Origin: Cocleimonas sp.
GTDB taxonomy: Bacteria > Pseudomonadota > Gammaproteobacteria > Thiotrichales > Thiotrichaceae
NCBI GenBank assembly: GCA_023145485.1
Contig: JAGLDT010000185.1
Location: forward strand, 1-14,631
Direction: 5' to 3'
Length of the DNA: 14,631 nt
Of this stretch, positions 1 through 7,212 are shown in pieces. The translations under genes were made by a program, and so were the position numbers. Each line of letters opens with the position of its first letter. The first letter of the stretch is position 1. Under the pieces are notes generated by a model that did not search any database, was not told the DNA's origin, and worked only from the letters and a program-made list of their open reading frames with translations.

Positions 1-513
1 TTAGATGGTGCTGAGTTAGATGGTGTTGAATTAGATCATAAAGATAATATCTCAATTCTTGATAAAATTGTTTCGTCATACAATAGTATGAATATCGAAA
101 TAAAAAATTACAATGAACAAATAAGATTGCTAAGAAATGATGCGGATAACTTAAAAGAAGATATATATTTAAAGAAAAATATTCGTAGCAAAGACAAAGA
201 TAATGATTTAGATAAAAAGAAAAAATTAAAAAAGAAGATAGATATTAATAACTTTTCTATCAATGAAGAGACCTGTAAAACAGCTGTTGATCAAATCAAT
301 AGTATTAAATCAAATATTAGTACAAACAGTAAATTAGCCAGCGAAATATTAATACCATTAGAGGCCTCAGTTGACTTACTAAAGGCTCAAGTTAAATATA
401 CAGTTATTCTTGAGGATATTCTGGAGCTTTTCAATCAAAAGGATAAGCTTGAGAAAAAATTAGGCGAATCTAATCAAATAATTACTATGTTAGCTGAGTC
501 TTTAGAAATCTAG
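1..513 (+). CDS. C-terminal part of an AT-rich coiled-coil protein (5' end outside window)
   Basis: The frame is open from base 1 to the TAG at 511-513, so this is the last 170 residues of a longer protein. An internal ATG at 88 exists, but the 29 codons before it are also open and continue the same composition, so I treat the gene as truncated by the window edge. The visible start reads LDGAELDGVELD, a short repetitive stretch. The rest is rich in Lys, Asn, Asp, Glu, Ile and Leu with heptad-like spacing, as in a long alpha-helical coiled coil. No catalytic motif or membrane segment is visible. Base composition is more AT-rich than the neighbouring operon, and it runs tail to tail with moxR, 14 bases apart. 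I do not recognise the family; a structural, partitioning or phage-type protein are all possible. Confidence 0.7.
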   Translation, partial: LDGAELDGVELDHKDNISILDKIVSSYNSMNIEIKNYNEQIRLLRNDADNLKEDIYLKKNIRSKDKDNDLDKKKKLKKKIDINNFSINEETCKTAVDQINSIKSNISTNSKLASEILIPLEASVDLLKAQVKYTVILEDILELFNQKDKLEKKLGESNQIITMLAESLEI

Positions 514-527
514 AAAAATACTGTTTT

Positions 528-1496
528 TTATTGTCGCGGTGCTTCAATTTTTTCTAAGATTGATAAAATAATCTGATCGGTGGTGTAACCTTCTAACTCC
601 ATTTCAGGTGCTAATCCAACACGGTGCCGTAATACAGGTAATGCTATACCCTTAATATCATCAGGTGTTATATGGTCTCGATTATTGAGCAACGCTTCTG
701 CACGGGCTGCGCGAATGAGTGAAATACTGCCACGTGGCCCTGCACCAATGCTTAGCCCTTGCCAATCACGGCTGGCGCGAGTGATTCTTACTGCATAGTC
801 GATAACACTTTGATCAGCTTCTACCTCGCCAGCAAGTGCTTGCATTTCTAAGACCATTGCGGGTGAGGCAACAGCACTGACTCGTGATAGGTCTAATTGA
901 TCACCTGTTTGATGATTAGTGACCGCTGCGACCATTAAGTTTTCTTCTTGTTCGTTAGGGTAATTAATATAAATTTTTAGTAAAAAACGATCCAATTGCG
1001 CTTCAGGCAGCGGATAGGTGCCTTCTTGTTCTAGAGGATTTTGGGTGGCTAAAGTCATAAAGGGTAAGGGGACGAAGTATGCTTCACCTTCGATGGTTAC
1101 TTGATGTTCTTGCATGACTTCTAGTAGAGCAGATTGTGTTTTGGCTGGCGCACGATTGATCTCGTCCGCTAAGAGCAAATTAGTAAAAACAGGCCCTTTA
1201 TGCAGGTTGAATTCACTATTTTTCATGTCATACAGAGTATGTCCTGTGACATCGGCGGGCATTAGGTCGGGGGTAAATTGGATTCGTGAAAACTGCCCTG
1301 AAAAAGTATTCGCTAATGCGCGAACCAAGAGCGTTTTGCCTAAACCAGGTACACCTTCAATAAGTACATTGCCACCTGCTAAAAGCGCAATGAGCGTTTC
1401 ATGTACGACTTGTTTTTGTCCTATGACAGCTTTGCTAATTTCTATTTTGATGGTTTGTGCTAATTCGCATGCCTGAGCGAGTGTCATTGCCGTCAT
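528..1496 (-). CDS. MoxR-family AAA+ ATPase
   Basis: This is a 322-residue AAA+ ATPase of the MoxR family, cytoplasmic chaperone-like enzymes that help mature or remodel partner proteins, often membrane-bound or von Willebrand A-domain proteins. Walker A is GVPGLGKT at residues 48-55, Walker B is LLLADEIN at about 107-114, sensor 1 is ATQNP at 150-154, a conserved LDRF is at 168-171, and the MoxR signature GAGPRGS is at 251-257. Length is normal for the family. The start overlaps the stop of the DUF4350 gene by four bases (ATGA, 1493-1496), so translation is probably coupled; a second ATG three codons in is an alternative start. It is the last gene of the operon. The DUF58 gene that commonly follows moxR is absent; a convergent unrelated gene lies there instead. 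The substrate is unknown. Confidence 0.95.
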   Translation of the reverse strand: MTAMTLAQACELAQTIKIEISKAVIGQKQVVHETLIALLAGGNVLIEGVPGLGKTLLVRALANTFSGQFSRIQFTPDLMPADVTGHTLYDMKNSEFNLHKGPVFTNLLLADEINRAPAKTQSALLEVMQEHQVTIEGEAYFVPLPFMTLATQNPLEQEGTYPLPEAQLDRFLLKIYINYPNEQEENLMVAAVTNHQTGDQLDLSRVSAVASPAMVLEMQALAGEVEADQSVIDYAVRITRASRDWQGLSIGAGPRGSISLIRAARAEALLNNRDHITPDDIKGIALPVLRHRVGLAPEMELEGYTTDQIILSILEKIEAPRQ

Positions 1497-2674
1497 AATG
1501 AGTTCCTAATTTGTTCTAATTGTTTTATGAGTTGGGTAAATTCGTCACTCTGATTTTTCTTTAGTGCCGTGTTTGGGTCAAATAAAAGTTGTTGAATTTC
1601 ACGTTGAGGACGCTCAAGGCGTATGGCTAATTGTGCTATTTTTTCTGCATCAGATAATTGTTTCCAACCTGGATGGGTCAGTGCAAGGCGTTGATTTAAT
1701 GCTTCTCTAGTACTGGCAATTAACTTGTCTTTTTGCTGATGTTTCCAATAAAAATTACCGCTAGCTCTAATATGTTCCAACAAGCTACGTCGGTCTTCAG
1801 GTGCTTTAGGAATCATGGGGCCAAAACGATGAGAAGCATGACGAAGCCATAAAACAAATAAAAGGGTTAGGGTAATAATAAACGCCCATGCTTTATTCCA
1901 CATTAGTAGCCATAGGGGGGGCATTTCATCATTATGAATCAGCCAAACCTCATTAGGCTTATCTAAGCCATGCACTAATTGCCATAAAATTTCGGCATGA
2001 TCGGCTTCTCTAATTTCACGATTATTAATAAAGTTAAGATCTGCGATTAAGGTAATCATGCCGTTATCAATTTGGCGACGTAAAATAAAGACCTCCTCTT
2101 TTATGAGCAGGGTTTCATTCTTTTTAGATAAAAAATTATCCCTGCTTATAATGGGATAAAAACTTTTACCTTCTATTTTTAATGGATACTCAGCTCCTTT
2201 TAGATTTAGGCTAAATTGAGTTTTATTAGAAATATAAAGATGACTATCTGTTGTAACATTCAATAAAGCTTGTAAGGGATCATCAGAAAAAACACTGTCA
2301 TCATCGCTTTTATCGTACTGATTATTCGTATCATTATTAACGCGTGTAATCAAATGTCCACCTGCTTGCACCCAAGTATATAAATCTTTGATTGCTTCTC
2401 GTGAAAGTGTTGAGCGTTTTGAGCTAATAATAAGAACCGTCGTTGTATCAGGGAGATTAGCTAATCCTTGAAGACTTTGTTTTGTGCTGGCAGGAATGCC
2501 CATACGATTTAAAAAGATGCGTGTGGCATAAAGAGGGTTTTTACGCGCCTTACCTTTGAGGGTGATTTTTGTTATTGATTCAATTACTTCAAAGCGATCA
2601 TAAAGACTATAAGCGCCAAAGGTAAGGGTGGCTATCAATAGGATTCCAAGCAACCATGCTATCCATCTACTCAT
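1493..2674 (-). CDS. DUF4350 domain membrane protein of the MoxR operon
   Basis: A 393-residue protein with a membrane segment at about residues 5-23, a long presumed periplasmic region to about 255, a second membrane segment at about 258-278, and a basic, helical cytoplasmic tail. The N-terminal half (TRIFLNRMGIP, then TTVLIISSKRSTLS and WVQAGGHLIT) matches what I know of DUF4350, a domain related to the gliding-motility and ABC-type auxiliary fold that occurs next to moxR and DUF4129 genes. The ATG at 2672-2674 overlaps the upstream TGA by four bases, and its own stop overlaps the moxR start. Its biochemical role is not established. From context, it probably works with the MoxR ATPase at the inner membrane. 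Confidence 0.85.
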   Translation of the reverse strand: MSRWIAWLLGILLIATLTFGAYSLYDRFEVIESITKITLKGKARKNPLYATRIFLNRMGIPASTKQSLQGLANLPDTTTVLIISSKRSTLSREAIKDLYTWVQAGGHLITRVNNDTNNQYDKSDDDSVFSDDPLQALLNVTTDSHLYISNKTQFSLNLKGAEYPLKIEGKSFYPIISRDNFLSKKNETLLIKEEVFILRRQIDNGMITLIADLNFINNREIREADHAEILWQLVHGLDKPNEVWLIHNDEMPPLWLLMWNKAWAFIITLTLLFVLWLRHASHRFGPMIPKAPEDRRSLLEHIRASGNFYWKHQQKDKLIASTREALNQRLALTHPGWKQLSDAEKIAQLAIRLERPQREIQQLLFDPNTALKKNQSDEFTQLIKQLEQIRNSL

Positions 2675-3489
2675 ACCTTTATCTCTGTAGAAGTGATTAA
2701 TTGATAGGCGAAATCACTTTTCCAGTGGATAAATAACCATTCCATTGCATCATCCATGGGAATACGGTGAGCATAGGCGATTAGTTGCCATTGTGAGGTT
2801 AGTTGACCTAAATACTGCTGTTGATTATTTGCTAGTGAGTGTTGGCTTAGTTTTAAAATATCACCTTCTGTATGACTATTTTCTAGTAGGATTTTTTCTT
2901 GATTGATTAAACGTACCAATGCACCACGGTATAATAGGCTTAATGATTCTCTCGCCTTTTTCTGTTGCCACAAGAGTTTTGCTTCAGCAATAATATCATC
3001 GGGCAAGGATGCTTCACGCACATCCATTCCAAACAATATTTCGGGTGCTTGATAGGACTCTTCATCTGTCTTTTTACTGGAGAATAGATGCAACCATCGA
3101 TCCCGTGAAAGAAACAGCAACACGATGCCAACAAAGAGTAAAATCCATAAGGCATATTCAAAAAAATTGGCAAAAACAACAGAAATAGACTTAACCCAAT
3201 CTGAGGTTGTTGAGTCAGGCTCATCAATATCTAGGTCTTTAAGCTTCCATTCGGTTTTTTTTTCCTCACCTTTTAGATCTTTGCTATTAATGATATCGGC
3301 AATGGTGATTTTTGACTGATCAGCAGGTAAACGCTCGCGATGAAGATAATCTACGCTACTAGTGGGACGTAGAGGTTCTATAGCGTCATCTGCATAACTA
3401 TTTTTAGCAAAAAAAATAAAACTAATCAACAGCGCATAAATAATAAATAAATTTGCCCATGAAAAAATTAGAAACGTCTTAATTTTCAC
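2671..3489 (-). CDS. DUF4129 domain membrane protein
   Basis: A 272-residue protein starting with GTG at 3487-3489; the sequence AAGGAAC just upstream, inside the end of the previous gene, is a good ribosome binding site for that start. Residues 10-28 are hydrophobic and followed by a signal-peptidase-like NSYADDA around 30-36, so the N terminus is a signal peptide or anchor. A membrane segment follows at about 110-128 (EYALWILLFVGIVLLFLSR). The C-terminal domain at about 160-255 (AEAKLLWQQKKARESLSLLYRGALVRL) is typical of DUF4129, which is also found at the C terminus of bacterial transglutaminase-like membrane proteins. No transglutaminase domain is present here. It sits two bases after the preceding gene and overlaps the DUF4350 gene by four bases. 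Function is inferred only from context. Confidence 0.88.
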   Translation of the reverse strand: MKIKTFLIFSWANLFIIYALLISFIFFAKNSYADDAIEPLRPTSSVDYLHRERLPADQSKITIADIINSKDLKGEEKKTEWKLKDLDIDEPDSTTSDWVKSISVVFANFFEYALWILLFVGIVLLFLSRDRWLHLFSSKKTDEESYQAPEILFGMDVREASLPDDIIAEAKLLWQQKKARESLSLLYRGALVRLINQEKILLENSHTEGDILKLSQHSLANNQQQYLGQLTSQWQLIAYAHRIPMDDAMEWLFIHWKSDFAYQLITSTEIKV

Positions 3490-3491
3490 TT

Positions 3492-4286
3492 TTAAGTTCC
3501 TTTTGCCAATGTTGCTAATTTTTCCTTTTCAGTTGCCAAACGTATCGCCATTTTACGAAATGAAAGCTCTATATCCCATGCTTCTAATTGAGTGCGTCGA
3601 TTAATATAGAGTGCAAAATTTGCGGCAATATAAAAAGGTTCAATAATCAGTGTAATGACAATATAGAGACTGCTAATAAAAAGCATTACCCATGTTTCAA
3701 TGGAGCCTAGTTCAGGATTAAAGAAATTACTGGTAAAAGAATCAAAATGACTTTCTGGGACAAATAACAAAAATAAACCCAATAGCGAAAAGGTGAGAAT
3801 AATCTCAATAAAAAACAACCCAATGGTTAGCCAAATGGCTTCACTATGCACTGCATTTAGTAATACTGTTTGACGCTTTGCACGTGCTTTACCTCTTATA
3901 CCTTCTAATTGCCATATGGGTAAATTAAAGCCACGCGAAAAAGAAAAGCGACGAAAAGTAATAGCGCCAAAAGTATTGCCACGAAATATTGAAGGAATAT
4001 CCTTTAACGCTTGCCATGTGCTTAAGTCATTATTAAATAATCTTTGACTAAGGATATGAAGAATTAAACGATGACTATAGGGTTTGATCCACCAGAAAAA
4101 CAACATCACATAGAGATAATACTTTGTAGGAACAAAAAGAAAGGCAAGTAATAAAATGGAGAGATTAAATAATAATAAAGGGGGGTAAATAGAACGCCAC
4201 CAGCGTTGCACCATTGCAAAGCCTAAATCAACCGCCTCCCATGATGATCTTAAACGAATATTTGCGGTTATTTGATCAAGTTGCAT
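3492..4286 (-). CDS. Conserved multi-pass membrane protein of the MoxR/RDD operon
   Basis: A 264-residue protein with hydrophobic segments at about residues 33-52, 55-67, 150-177 and 198-222. I do not know a named domain for it, but conserved-looking blocks (RSSWEAVDLGFAMVQRWWR at 13-31, EPFYIAANFALYINRRTQLE at about 216-235, followed by AWDIELSFR) resemble proteins encoded between spoIIM-like and DUF4129 genes in other gammaproteobacteria. The ATG at 4284-4286 lies 11 bases inside the preceding gene, and CAGGT eight or so bases upstream could serve as ribosome binding site. The stop is two bases before the DUF4129 GTG. It is probably a structural partner of the other membrane proteins in this operon; no enzymatic residues are apparent. 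Confidence 0.82.
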   Translation of the reverse strand: MQLDQITANIRLRSSWEAVDLGFAMVQRWWRSIYPPLLLFNLSILLLAFLFVPTKYYLYVMLFFWWIKPYSHRLILHILSQRLFNNDLSTWQALKDIPSIFRGNTFGAITFRRFSFSRGFNLPIWQLEGIRGKARAKRQTVLLNAVHSEAIWLTIGLFFIEIILTFSLLGLFLLFVPESHFDSFTSNFFNPELGSIETWVMLFISSLYIVITLIIEPFYIAANFALYINRRTQLEAWDIELSFRKMAIRLATEKEKLATLAKGT

Positions 4287-5289
4287 GACGTACCTGCCGT
4301 CCTAAAAACAAAAAATAAGCCAATACTAGTGACCATAGGATGGCAGCTACAATATATTTAATCATCACAGGCATCACCATCGATGACCAAAAAGCTTCAA
4401 TAAAGGCAGCAATAATAAACATAGTGGCTGCACCGTACATAATTTGCACTGCTATTTTTCCATTATCAATTAAAGCTCTAATTCGTGATTTTCGTCCTGG
4501 CTTGATGAGTGCGGCTGTTAATTTAAGACCTGCTACACCTGAGAGAACAATAGCCGTTAACTCAAAGGATCCATGACCTAAAACAAAGCCCCAAAAGGTA
4601 TCGATAAATTCAAGATGGGTTAAATGACCTGCGGCAGCACCAATGTATAAGCCATTAAAAATCATATAAAATAAAGTGCCTAAACCAAATAATATGCCAC
4701 CTGCAAAATTTTCAAAACCAATTCCTGTATTATTTTTAATATAGAAACCAAACATATATAAATCAGAGTCTGCTTCTCGCTCACGCCCAATTTTATGGGT
4801 TAAAGAATCAGGGTCATACATCACTTCTATCGAGCGAACCTGCGCACCATCCATGATGCTATAAACTAGATCAGGTTGAATTTGTATGGCAATAATTATT
4901 GCAAAAAAAGGTATATAAAAAAGCGCACTAGCAATTGCGACTAAGCGCCATTCTTTGCGTATTAAGGTAGGAAATCCTACTGCAAAAAAAACGATTATAT
5001 GATGCCAAAAATGAGTATGCGCACCATAAAGCTTCTGGTGTCCACGTGTTACGAGATGATTTAAACGCTTTGATAGCACAGGGCTATACATGCGTGAATT
5101 TGCTAGTGAATAATGATGGCAAATCTGGCGATAAGTCTTTGGTAGGTCAATTTCTTTAGGGGCTTCAACGGGCTTTTTTTTACTACGTTTTTGACTTCTG
5201 GATAGTTCTTGATAATCTAGCCATTTCTCAAAATCATCCCACTGTTGCTGATGCTTTTCTATAAACTGCGATTGCTTGATTGCACTCAT
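4276..5289 (-). CDS. SpoIIM-like (DUF95) membrane protein
   Basis: I choose the ATG at 5287-5289, giving 337 residues. It overlaps the stop of the RDD gene in an ATGA and has GGGGAAG just upstream. A longer frame begins at a TTG at 5307 but adds only six unconvincing residues. The protein has a basic cytoplasmic N-terminal region (QSQFIEKHQQQWDDFEKWLD at 6-25), then several membrane segments from about residue 95 onward. The block GHGSFELTAIVLSGVAGL at 238-255 is the hallmark of the SpoIIM/DUF95 family. In spore formers SpoIIM takes part in engulfment. In non-sporulating proteobacteria the homologue sits in MoxR-associated operons and its role is unknown. Nothing in the window suggests sporulation. 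Confidence 0.9.
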   Translation of the reverse strand: MSAIKQSQFIEKHQQQWDDFEKWLDYQELSRSQKRSKKKPVEAPKEIDLPKTYRQICHHYSLANSRMYSPVLSKRLNHLVTRGHQKLYGAHTHFWHHIIVFFAVGFPTLIRKEWRLVAIASALFYIPFFAIIIAIQIQPDLVYSIMDGAQVRSIEVMYDPDSLTHKIGREREADSDLYMFGFYIKNNTGIGFENFAGGILFGLGTLFYMIFNGLYIGAAAGHLTHLEFIDTFWGFVLGHGSFELTAIVLSGVAGLKLTAALIKPGRKSRIRALIDNGKIAVQIMYGAATMFIIAAFIEAFWSSMVMPVMIKYIVAAILWSLVLAYFLFLGRQVRHAT

Positions 5290-5996
5290 CGCTTCCCCGC
5301 TATCCAATTGCTAATACGATTCAGGTAGGTTGTTTTTTGTCCCTTTTTAGCCTCGGCAACTAATAATCCACTTAAACCTGCTAATTCTTCGGTTCTCTCT
5401 TTTGATAACTGCTGTTGGCGTTGACGAAATTGTAAAATGGTTTGTTGTTCTTTCATTTGTAAGTTTATCACGGGAGCGACTGCTATCATTTCAGATTGAT
5501 CATTATCGATTAAGTCTTCTTTTAAAGGATTATCTTTATAGAGCACCACTGTTCCTGCGACTAAATCTCCGAGGCGTTGAAAACGTTGATTTAACAACAT
5601 ACTGGCTAAACCAAAGCCATAAAATAGTGGTAAAAAATCAACAAAGCGGAGTAAATTACGAATCATTGAAGCGGATGGCGTAACAGGACTGCCATTGTCT
5701 TGTACCACATAGAGGTTTAATGATTTTTTACCGGGTGTTTGTCCTTTGTGAAATAACTCAAAATAAACAGGGTAAAACCATTCCACTAGAAAGGTAATGA
5801 TTAACGCTATACCCATGCCACTAGAACCTAAGATAGCCAGTACAATAAAAGTAACGGTATAAATAACAAAGCGAACAAGCACATCAATCAACCACGCTAT
5901 CATGCGAGGCATAGGCCCTGCGGGTGACAGTATAAGGTTAATACCTTCTGGTGTGTTGACAGTATAAATTGTGTCTAGGCTTTTTATTTGAGCCAT
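5286..5996 (-). CDS. RDD family membrane protein
   Basis: A 236-residue protein and the first gene of the operon. The RDD domain is clear: PRMIAWLID at 30-38 carries the first conserved Arg and Asp, GQTPGKKSL is at 85-93, RNLLRFVD at 113-120, and RLGDLVAGTVVLYKD at 141-155. Membrane segments lie at about 34-56, 60-80 and 121-137. The C-terminal 80 residues are polar, Gln- and Lys-rich and probably cytoplasmic. RDD proteins are small integral membrane proteins; some have been proposed as transporters, but in this genomic setting the role is unknown. The start ATG at 5994-5996 has only a weak GGAA upstream. Its stop overlaps the SpoIIM-like start. The operon promoter should be within 5997-6208, but I cannot place it. 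Confidence 0.9.
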   Translation of the reverse strand: MAQIKSLDTIYTVNTPEGINLILSPAGPMPRMIAWLIDVLVRFVIYTVTFIVLAILGSSGMGIALIITFLVEWFYPVYFELFHKGQTPGKKSLNLYVVQDNGSPVTPSASMIRNLLRFVDFLPLFYGFGLASMLLNQRFQRLGDLVAGTVVLYKDNPLKEDLIDNDQSEMIAVAPVINLQMKEQQTILQFRQRQQQLSKERTEELAGLSGLLVAEAKKGQKTTYLNRISNWIAGKR

Positions 5997-6208
5997 GGGA
6001 ATTCCGCGTGAATTTTTAATTATTATTTAGGTGTTCCGTTGAGCTGATCGAGCTAGCCCTGTTTGAATGATTTTGTCATAAAAAGTATCGTCTGCAACAG
6101 TCCCTTGTTGCAGATTATTTTGTAATCTCCTGAATGTTGCAAATCAATGATAAATAACCTATTCAAAATAATAGTTATGAGTCGACAGGAAAGAACAAAT
6201 TGTTGCTT
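5997..6208. other. Intergenic region between rplU and the RDD operon
   Basis: These 212 bases separate rplU from the RDD gene, both on the minus strand. The region holds the hairpin at 6091-6114 but no reading frame resembling ribosomal protein L27 and no strong promoter motif that I can identify. It is too short for a full L27 gene. Confidence 0.6.
6091..6114. repeat. Perfect 9-bp stem hairpin, near-copy of the rplU 3' hairpin
   Basis: TCTGCAACA at 6091-6099 and TGTTGCAGA at 6106-6114 are exact reverse complements around a six-base loop. Read on the plus strand it is followed directly by TTATTTTG. On the minus strand, the direction of rplU, a T run comes only after six further bases (CGATACTTTTT). 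It may be the rplU terminator or part of a small repeat, because a very similar hairpin lies at 6216-6241. Confidence 0.55.
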
Positions 6209-6574
6209 TTAATCTTCTGCAACAACCTCTTGTTGAGCAGAGTCAGTTTTAGCCATACGACCTTTGCCATTAATACTCTGAATACAAATTTCAGTGTAGT
6301 TCTGACGATGACCTGTGCGCTTTTGATGATGTTTACGTCGTCTAAATTTAATAATTTCGATTTTTTTAGCGCGTCCATGTGATCTAATTTGCGCTTCAAC
6401 TTTAGCGCCTTCAATCGTCGGTGTTCCAACGCTTAGATTATCATCATCAGAAACCATCATGACTTGATCAAAAGTCCATATTGCACCTTTTTCTGTTGGG
6501 ATTGTTTCAACTCTTAAAACATCACCAGGAGAAACACGGTATTGTTTTCCACCTGTTTTGATTACAGCGTACAT
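6209..6574 (-). CDS. rplU: 50S ribosomal protein L21
   Basis: Ribosomal protein L21, a 23S rRNA-binding protein of the large subunit. The start MYAVIKTGGKQYRV and the RNA-binding block FRRRKHHQKRTGHRQNYTEI (about residues 77-96) are diagnostic. At 121 residues it is longer than the common length near 103, with an acidic tail ending DSAQQEVVAED. The tail codons themselves form a hairpin (6216-6241). The ATG at 6572-6574 is preceded by AAGGGATC. A promoter with a perfect TTGACA lies at 6625-6654. Usually rpmA (L27) follows rplU directly. Here the next gene on this strand is the unrelated RDD gene, which is odd. Confidence 0.97.
   Translation of the reverse strand: MYAVIKTGGKQYRVSPGDVLRVETIPTEKGAIWTFDQVMMVSDDDNLSVGTPTIEGAKVEAQIRSHGRAKKIEIIKFRRRKHHQKRTGHRQNYTEICIQSINGKGRMAKTDSAQQEVVAED
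6216..6241. repeat. Hairpin within the last codons of rplU, related to 6091-6114
   Basis: TCTGCAACA at 6216-6224 and TGTTG plus CAGA (6231-6235 and 6238-6241, with a two-base AG bulge) can pair around a six-base loop. Apart from that bulge and three loop differences it equals the hairpin at 6091-6114. It encodes SAQQEVVA near the L21 C terminus and reaches almost to the stop codon. Confidence 0.5.
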
Positions 6575-6624
6575 CTTTTGATCCCTTTTTGTTGTGTATT
6601 TATGTTTAGAAAACTAAACCGCGC

Positions 6625-6654
6625 AATTTAATGAGAAATAGGTATCTTTGTCAA
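6625..6654 (-). promoter_or_regulatory. Sigma70-type promoter of rplU
   Basis: On the minus strand TTGACA (6649-6654, a perfect -35) is followed by an 18-base spacer and TAAATT (6625-6630), or a 17-base spacer and TTAAAT. Directly after the -10 comes GCGCGG, a GC-rich discriminator like those of stringently controlled ribosomal promoters. AT-rich sequence upstream could act as an UP element. The position about 50 bases before the rplU ATG fits. Confidence 0.6.
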
Positions 6655-6733
6655 CCTTCGTTTTATTCTATTTTTTATGGTTTTGTTTAAACGAGAGTAG
6701 GGGGATGCAGACCATTGTGTTTAAAATAATAGC

Positions 6734-6759
6734 AAACCCTGAGAAGAATCTCAGGATTT
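6734..6759 (-). terminator. Probable terminator after grxD
   Basis: CCTGAGA (6738-6744) and TCTCAGG (6749-6755) form a perfect seven-base stem around AGAA, and three more A-T pairs outside one mismatch extend it. On the minus strand it lies 12-37 bases past the grxD stop and is followed by the T-rich GTTTGCTATTATTTT. The T run is interrupted, so efficiency is uncertain. Confidence 0.5.
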
Positions 6760-6770
6760 GAAAGGAAACT

Positions 6771-7094
6771 TTAGGCGTTCTTATTTTTAGCGTCTTTAAT
6801 CATTGGTTGAAGCTCGCCTTTTTCATGCATCTCTAAGGTAATATCACAGCCACCAATTAGCTCGCCATCAACATAAACCTGTGGGAAAGTTGGCCAGTTT
6901 GCAAATCTTGGTAGGTTTTCAAAAATTTCAGGGTCAGTGAGTATATTGACATAAGCAAATTCTTCACCACACTCCATTAAGGCCTGTGCTGTACGGCTTG
7001 AGAAGCCACATTGGGGTAGTTGTGGTGTACCTTTCATAAAAATAATAACAGGGTTTTCTTCAACTGCACTCTTAATTCTGTCCATTACGTCCAT
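6771..7094 (-). CDS. grxD: Monothiol glutaredoxin, Grx4 type
   Basis: A 107-residue cytoplasmic monothiol glutaredoxin. The active site is CGFS at residues 29-32, within KGTPQLPQCGFS. Glutathione-binding elements follow: NWPTFPQVYVDGELIGGCDI at 66-85, with the cis-Pro motif TFP and the GGCD loop. Proteins of this type bind a 2Fe-2S cluster with glutathione and, together with BolA proteins, handle iron-sulfur cluster transfer and iron sensing. Length matches the E. coli protein closely. The ATG at 7092-7094 is favoured because the following residues align with known Grx4 N termini; an in-frame ATG three codons later is possible. It is probably transcribed alone, with a hairpin terminator after it. 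It lies near dsbB, but that protein acts in a different compartment. Confidence 0.96.
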   Translation of the reverse strand: MDVMDRIKSAVEENPVIIFMKGTPQLPQCGFSSRTAQALMECGEEFAYVNILTDPEIFENLPRFANWPTFPQVYVDGELIGGCDITLEMHEKGELQPMIKDAKNKNA

Positions 7095-7212
7095 AGGATC
7101 ATCTCATTTTATTGGGTTAATCTCTGAGTATGGAGGTAGGATTTTATAACTCAAGGATTCGACGGTTGGATTCAATAAAAATATAATGGGTGTTTAATGG
7201 CTTGGAGATTCC

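Noticed and set aside
1114..1476. 120-codon plus-strand frame inside moxR
   Set aside because: It is antisense to a clear MoxR ATPase with all motifs and has no domain or start-site support of its own.
4276..5289. Sporulation role suggested by SpoIIM similarity
   Set aside because: The family is common in non-sporulating proteobacteria beside moxR, and no other sporulation gene is present.
5287..5307. Longer SpoIIM-like start at a TTG at 5307
   Set aside because: The ATG at 5287-5289 forms an ATGA overlap with the RDD stop, has GGGGAAG upstream and gives the expected N terminus.
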